64,000 bases of DNA from Galeruca laticollis (Eukaryota > Arthropoda > Insecta > Coleoptera > Chrysomelidae): the NCBI GenBank assembly GCA_963921935.1, contig OY998180.1, forward strand, positions 106,544,270-106,608,269. Reading direction: 5' to 3'. The notes under the pieces were generated by a model. That model was not told where the DNA came from and ran no database searches. It saw only the letters and a program-made list of their open reading frames with translations. Both the position numbers and the translations under genes were made by a program. Positions 58,653 through 64,000 of this stretch are shown in pieces. How positions within the stretch are numbered: the stretch's first letter is position 1; every line of letters begins with the position of its first letter.

Positions 58653-59989
58653 ATGTCTTCAAGTTTTACCCCAGTAAAGTGTAAGAGCGTTATTAGCTTA
58701 CAAACGAAGACTGTAGTGTTAAATGTGCATGATGCTGTTGTACATCAAATGCCGGTTGCTACTGTTAGAAATATAGTTTCGACATGTTCCAATATGACAG
58801 GAGTTAGTAAATCTACTATTTACAGGCTTCTAAGAGAGAGGAAAAATGGAAATATATCTCCACCTAAAAAGTCAACTGGAAGAAAACCATTTTACCTTGA
58901 TGAACATATGCAAAATACAATAAGACGAAAAGTACATGAATTATATTTTAAAAAAGAGATCCCAACCCTTGACATAAGTCTAAGAATGGTGAAGGAGGAC
59001 GAGAATTTGCCTGACATAGGGCGAAAAACTTTGTGGAAAATATCACACAAATTAAATTTTACTTGGGAGAAGCAAAGTCGCAAATCAGTGCTAATCGACA
59101 ACGAAGAAATAATATGTTGGAGACGCCAGTATTTACGATATATCCGAAAATACAGACAGGAGAGAAGACAAATCTATTATCTAGATGAGACATGGCTCAA
59201 CGAAGGACATTCAGTGAAAAAAATATGGCAGGACAAAAGTATTCAAACCAGTCGTCAATCTTTCATAGAAGGTTTATCTACTGGACTGAAAACTCCTATC
59301 GGTAAAGGTCGCCGACTAAAAATAACGCATATTGGATGCAATCAAGGGTTCGTTGAAGGTGGTTTACTGGAGTTTCAGTCAACATCAACCAAAGACTATT
59401 ATGAAGAAATGACTGCAGATGTATTTTACACAAATGGTCGAAATAATTCCAAATAATGCTGTAATCGTTATGGACAATGCCACTTATCATTCGCGATTAA
59501 CAGAAAATCTTCCATCTACCTCTTGGAGAAAAGCTGATATTAGAAACTGGTTAATCGTAAAAGATATACCATTTGAAGATGATATGTTGAAAAAAGATCT
59601 TTTAAAGGTTGCTTCAGATCACAAGCTACAATTTGAAAAGATTGTTATTGATGAAATAGCCAAAAATCGTGGGATAACAGTGCTTCGTTTGCCGCCATAC
59701 CATTGTGAATTAAATGCGATAAAGTTAATATGGGCCCAAATAAAAGGTTATGTAGCTAGATATAATAAAACATTTAAAATGAAAGATGTTCGTGAACTCA
59801 TGAAGTACTCATTGACAACAATAACTGAAGAGAACTGGAGAGATGCTGTGAATCATGTAATTAAAGAGGAAGAGAAAATGTGAGTTTTAGATAACCTCAT
59901 AGAACAAACTATAGAACCATAGTGATCTCTCTCGACGAGTCTTGGGATGATTCTTGTATGGCCAGCGAAGAGGATGATACTATAGATTG
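58653..59989 (+). pseudogene. DD82E-spaced mariner-superfamily transposase, nearly intact
   Basis: ATG 58653 opens MSSSFTPVKCKSVISLQTKT. An HTH follows (TGVSKSTIYRLLRERKNG), then a second DNA-binding region (PFYLDEHMQNTIRRKVHELY, TLWKISHKLNFTWEKQS). The catalytic core has IYYLDETWLNEGH (first Asp), VIVMDNATYHSR (second Asp, codon 59473) and LPPYHCELNAIKLIW. The position that should be the catalytic Glu is Lys (AAG, codon 59722), exactly 82 residues after the second Asp. That spacing matches the DD82E (Sailor) family as I recall it. Faults: one frameshift near 59420, Glu to Lys, TGA at 59881-59883 where Trp is expected, and a frameshift near 59925. An acidic tail (SLDESWDDSCMASEEDDTID) ends at 59989. 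Confidence 0.82.
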
Positions 59990-61079
59990 AATTTTATATT
60001 TCCTATAAATGGTATGTTTACTTTACTTAATATACATTAATTCATTGTCAATAAATTTGAATTATGAGAATTAAACTATATTTTCTTTAATTAATTTAAT
60101 TTAATAAAAATGAAAATGTAACTTGGTAATAGGCCTAAACGAATGAATTTTATTTCAACTGTAATGTTGACCGAATCTAATTAAATAAGCAAAATTAACT
60201 AACATCGTAATCTCCGCCACTGCCGCACTGTTTACCCTTTTGCTGGCATTGTTCAGTTTTATTGCCATATTGTATTTTGAGCTGAAACAGGGATGTATAG
60301 ATAACCAATACAGACACCTACTTGTTTTGCATTAGAATTTTAGTATTTACTTGTAAAATTCTTACGATCACTCTGTAAGACATAATTTTCTATTTGAATA
60401 TTTAATGAGGCTACTGTGCTGTCAGACATTAAGAAATAGACTATAATTTATGCATTTGAATCGTTGATTTTAAAATGAATTAATAATACTTGAATTTTAT
60501 TTAATAAAGGCATATGCTCATATAAATTTTAAACAAGTATTTGTTATATCCTTTATGGTTATAACTAAAAGTGGCAACATTGCTCAAAATGTCACTACCT
60601 GTTTAATGTGTCAATAGTAATCTGTTTAGTAGTAGTATCTAGTAGTAGAGTGTGATCGACGATCATTTCGAATACGACGTAGTATTGTAGTAAATAATGT
60701 CAAACGTGGTTTGTTTATACAAGCGCCATTATCACTAGAGAGTAAACATTTAGTTCTTTCGTTTTGATGTGTTTTTCAAGACTTTTAGTGACAAAATAAA
60801 CTTTTGAGTTAATGAATTTAATGTTTTTGGATTATCATGATTCGACGGTGTCAAGTTTGTCAGAAAAACAGTCGAAATGACCAAGGCCATATATCTACAA
60901 TACCCTCCCCACTTTTTGTAATTCATTCATTATTTCACTACTGGCGTTTAGAATTGTTGGCCACTAAAATAAACGTGTTTATGAATGAATATTATTATTG
61001 TTTATTATTACTCTAAGGTTGTTTCCATAATATTTTGTAATATTTAAAAAAATATTGGGCAAAAATTCATTAGCTTGTA
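59990..61079. other. No gene seen
   Basis: AT-rich 3' flank of the DD82E gene, with AATAAA at about 60049. A 45-codon frame at 60838 (MIRRCQVCQKNSRNDQG) has a CxxCQ pattern seen in integrase zinc fingers, but nothing around it supports that. Confidence 0.45.
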
Positions 61080-61914
61080 AAAAATTGTTTGTTTAGTAAA
61101 CAAATGAAAATTTAATTATTTTTTTTTCATAACATGTAAGAACGTGGTAAATAATGATTTAAAAAAATGGTTCCTTAATATTAAAATTTAGTAACACAAA
61201 AAATTGTTAATTAATAAGTACGTTTTTTGTCAATAAAAAAATTTTTTAATACGATTTTTTTCTTTAAAATAATTATTTTCATCAGTTATTAAAGTCCCAA
61301 AAAAATGTTTTCCAAATTTTACCTACATTTCGTTTGTTTAAATAATTGCAGTTAAAAATTTGGAAAACAATAATAGAAAAAAATTCCTGATTGCTTTATT
61401 ACATTATTAATTTTTTAATACCTTTGATTGTTCATAAAAAAGGGAAAAATCTAAATTACACAACTTTGCTAACTGGGATCTTTTCTATACACTTTTTGAG
61501 AATAGCTCCAAAGAGTAAAAAAGGTCTTGGTTTCTAGTTTAGAAATAATCAGCGTTTTTATGTTAACTTTCAACTGCTAAAATTTAACTAATTAATAAAA
61601 GCCATAGTTAATTAAAAATTTGGGATAGTATATATAGTACCAAAGTTTTTTTATTCAATAATATTCATATTTAGTCGGATAAAATAATTTTTTGCTGAAT
61701 TTTCTAATTCGGTTGACGCACTCGCTACAGCCGCTGCCCGTTTTTAGTCCAATTTTCACCTTTAACTTACAAATATAAATATTGTCGGTACAGTTCAGGA
61801 AGGCAGGACTTGTCTTTAGGAAATTTTCTGTTCTGTAAGGATTTTTTTTCAAATTTTGATTTTTTCAAATAGTTTTCGAAATATTTCCAAAAAACCAAAC
61901 CCTTCTTTTTTTCT

Positions 61915-64000
61915 CACGTAATTGTTTATAACTTTGGCAATTTTGGCCGGCCCCTATTGTCCAGTTGATCGTTTGTTCTAAATGCCATTTCGAATCGACT
62001 GAGGCCAAAATTTTGTATACTGTGACTAAACTTCGCCTACAGCATCCCCACTATGCTAGTACCATTTGTACATTTCTTAAACCGCTTATTATTTTACTAA
62101 GTGTAGTACGGACCTAATACGCTGTGAGTTTATATGTTAATCGTAAGTGAAGGTTATGGATTTGCAGTTTAGTGATTAAAAATGAAATAAATCCGTATAG
62201 AACAAGTTAACGATGAATTTCAAAGAATATTCACTATTAAACTAATACATCAAATAAATATAATTCAACTACTACCTAAATAAATTTAAAACACATTGCC
62301 ATTTGCGATTTGCTATCTACTACTTTGTATAAATCTGTGCAAAAAATAATTTTTCCATTCGCATATATCGACTTGAGAAAAATAAGATTATTACCTTTCC
62401 ATATCGACTTGATTTTATCGGGGTCTTTCTTCACATGCTGATAATACTTGCGCGGTACCATTTCGCCACTTCCGGACAATACATACAAACAAATCTATAT
62501 TAAATACTGACCGCTAAACGCGCTACTGAAAGAATTACCAAATCAAACGTAAATAAATATTACAGCATTATTATTTCAGGCTTTAGCCGTCCGATTTGAT
62601 AATCGGCCTTCAGTATTGCACGTCACACCCAAACATCTATTATAGGCAACCAATTTGACTCGATGTTCGGCGAGAAAATGTATCTGAAAAGATCTAGTAA
62701 GCGTATTATTTGTATTCTCCGTTGCCGGGGGGATTATTTACGTGATGTTCGTTTACAGGAGTAACGTCAAGGGTGGATGTGGTGGGAAGTTTACGGGTAG
62801 CTATTAAATTAAAGTAAATTTATTTATAGACGTTATCGTATTAAATTTATTTGTTGAAACTAACAGCGATTCTAGCTCGTTTCATAGTTGTAGATTTTTC
62901 CTTATAACTGTTTGATATAATCTCAATATTATTGTTGTTTTTTCCCTAACATTTCGATTTAACGAATATATAAAGCGATTTGTTATCATGTTACGTGTGG
63001 TTTTCCACAATAAAAAGTAAGCTTCAAGCCACTGATCTGTAATTATATATCCAATCTTGTTACTCCGTGAAGGAGCATAGGGCATCCGTGAAGGAGCACG
63101 CAAACACGAAGCTGCTCTTCCATTTCTTTTACTACTTGTGCTAGTCTTGACGCTTCATACAACGTTCCAGGTTTCAGCGTTTTTTGAGCTGAAAGGTGTT
63201 GTTAGGTTTGGTATGCTTCGCTTCAGTTTAATTGGTATACATTTACTTTCAAATAGTCACCCCCCCCCCTTCTACTCTTGATCCATCCAGATCATAATTA
63301 ATCTCTTGTTATATTTATAATATATATTAAGTTATTTTTTAATATAATTTCTTTTGTTGTCTAATCTGATGTATTTATGTGCCCCACAATTTTTTTTTAG
63401 TCGTCTATTGTTTTTTAAGTCCTTGACTATATCCAGTATTGTAGGGGACTTCATCTGTTCCAATTTTCATATGTTCCTCGCAATCGGTGATAATAAAATA
63501 AATAATAGTCTGCTATTACCCAATGATATCAAAATTATCGGTAATTACCTGAAATCCTAATTTAGCCTGACCAATCTCATCCAGACGTCTGTCAACACCA
63601 TAAATGCACATTGTATAGCATTATAACTGAATCTGAATTGACAATAGATTCAGGTGCGGACTAAGCGGAAAATGAGGTTGACTGCTGATACCTCATTTTA
63701 AAGGTTCCTTAACTATCTTCTCAAAAATACTACATACTTCCCCTTTATTTAGCAGTTAGCGAGAAATCTAAAAACTGTTAACAAGTTTTAGGCATCAAAA
63801 ACACTTTGTGATATTATTTCAATGAATTAAAATGAATAAAACTGAAGTAGTATTTGTAAGAAAGTAATATATCCGTCTTGACGATATCTAGCCATTTGTT
63901 GTGTCACGTAGTTAAGTGATCATGGAAGTTTCAATCAAAAGTGAGAGAGGAATGATGAAATTTGTCCACGAATGGTACATATCGTCGTCATAAAGTCAAA
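61915..64000. other. No recognisable gene; one exon-like minus segment
   Basis: Mostly AT-rich. On the minus strand 62488-62395 opens MYVLSGSGEMVPRKYYQHVK, continues KKDPDKIKSIWK and ends exactly at a GTAATA donor, so it could be the first coding exon of a gene running to the left; no acceptor exon was identified. A direct repeat CCGTGAAGGAGCA occurs at about 63066 and 63088. An inverted pair TCCGATTTGATAATCGG lies near 62591. Nothing else was recognised. Confidence 0.35.

Larger units (their letters stand above)
55078..61914. mobile_element. 6.8-kb block bounded by ~0.85-kb inverted repeats
   Basis: The left arm (55078-55785 and 56535-56700) is an imperfect reverse complement of 61914-61080. 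Shared blocks include AAAAAAAGAAGGGTTTGG at the tips, AATAAAGCAATCAGGA, CAAAGGTATTAAAAAATTAA and TATTTTTATTGACAAAAAAC. The left arm is interrupted at 55786-56534 by the satellite. No target duplication was found at the tips, so either the element is old or the two arms are separate inverted copies. The interior holds a coding scrap, a (TA)n palindrome and the DD82E transposase. Confidence 0.65.

Noticed and set aside
60838..60975. CxxCQ frame resembling an integrase zinc finger
   Set aside because: Only ~45 codons, no integrase core beside it, and no related scrap nearby.
55078..61914. Polinton/Maverick element
   Set aside because: Long inverted repeats fit, but there is no polymerase B, retroviral-type integrase, ATPase or capsid gene and no 6-bp target duplication.

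Overview
The window looks like a stretch of a large, AT-rich, transposon-packed insect nuclear genome. The evidence is spliced genes with short introns, an R1-clade LINE, a BEL/Pao LTR retrotransposon primed by tRNA-Tyr, a Penelope-like element, many Tc1/mariner/pogo relatives and several TIR MITEs. The order cannot be fixed from the sequence; a beetle or a similarly TE-rich insect is only a guess. Nothing suggests bacterial, organellar or viral DNA.

Layout. 1-2 kb: a broken PIF/Harbinger transposase gene whose intron holds, in antisense, the coding exon of a MADF-BESS partner protein. 2.56-11.54 kb: three related but distinct pogo-type elements (A, B, C), each with TA target duplications. 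A and B abut; C sits inside an older MITE, whose right end was then hit by a 5'-truncated Jockey-like LINE (to 13.1 kb). 13.1-14.4 kb: two MITEs and a decayed THAP-domain gene. 15.0-21.0 kb: a full-length R1-clade LINE with a 13-bp target duplication, inside another MITE. 21-25.4 kb: a LINE RNase H fragment, a fourth pogo-type pseudogene, a DD41D mariner relic and an RT scrap.

26.0-30.6 kb (minus) holds the one gene that looks intact and host-derived: a four-pass membrane protein resembling TMEM179. All visible exons join in frame through canonical splice sites. Its 3.4-kb intron carries a MITE and a 330-353-bp tandem repeat ending in a (TA)n tract.

30.9-33.6 kb: a block with inverted ends holding a ~173-bp satellite and a Penelope-like relic with a duplicated GIY-YIG region. 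33.8-42.75 kb: three nested layers, namely an unclassified TIR element, a hAT-like MITE, and a BEL/Pao element (LTRs, PBS, gag, integrase, no reverse transcriptase) loaded with hairpin-forming minisatellites. 42.9-50 kb: a gypsy RT scrap, a DD41D element with ~330-bp TIRs and a further insertion inside one TIR, a mariner-like N-terminus, a DUF4780-like scrap and a LINE tail. 50.4-53.2 kb: a foldback-like element with tandem-repeat arms. 55.1-61.9 kb: a block bounded by ~0.85-kb inverted repeats that contains the satellite again, a (TA)n-capped palindrome and a DD82E-spaced mariner-superfamily transposase. 61.9-64 kb shows no recognisable gene.

Apart from the TMEM179-like gene, almost every coding region is a transposon gene disabled by nonsense codons or frameshifts. 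The value of the window lies in its insertion stratigraphy and unusual element architectures rather than in a working multigene pathway.
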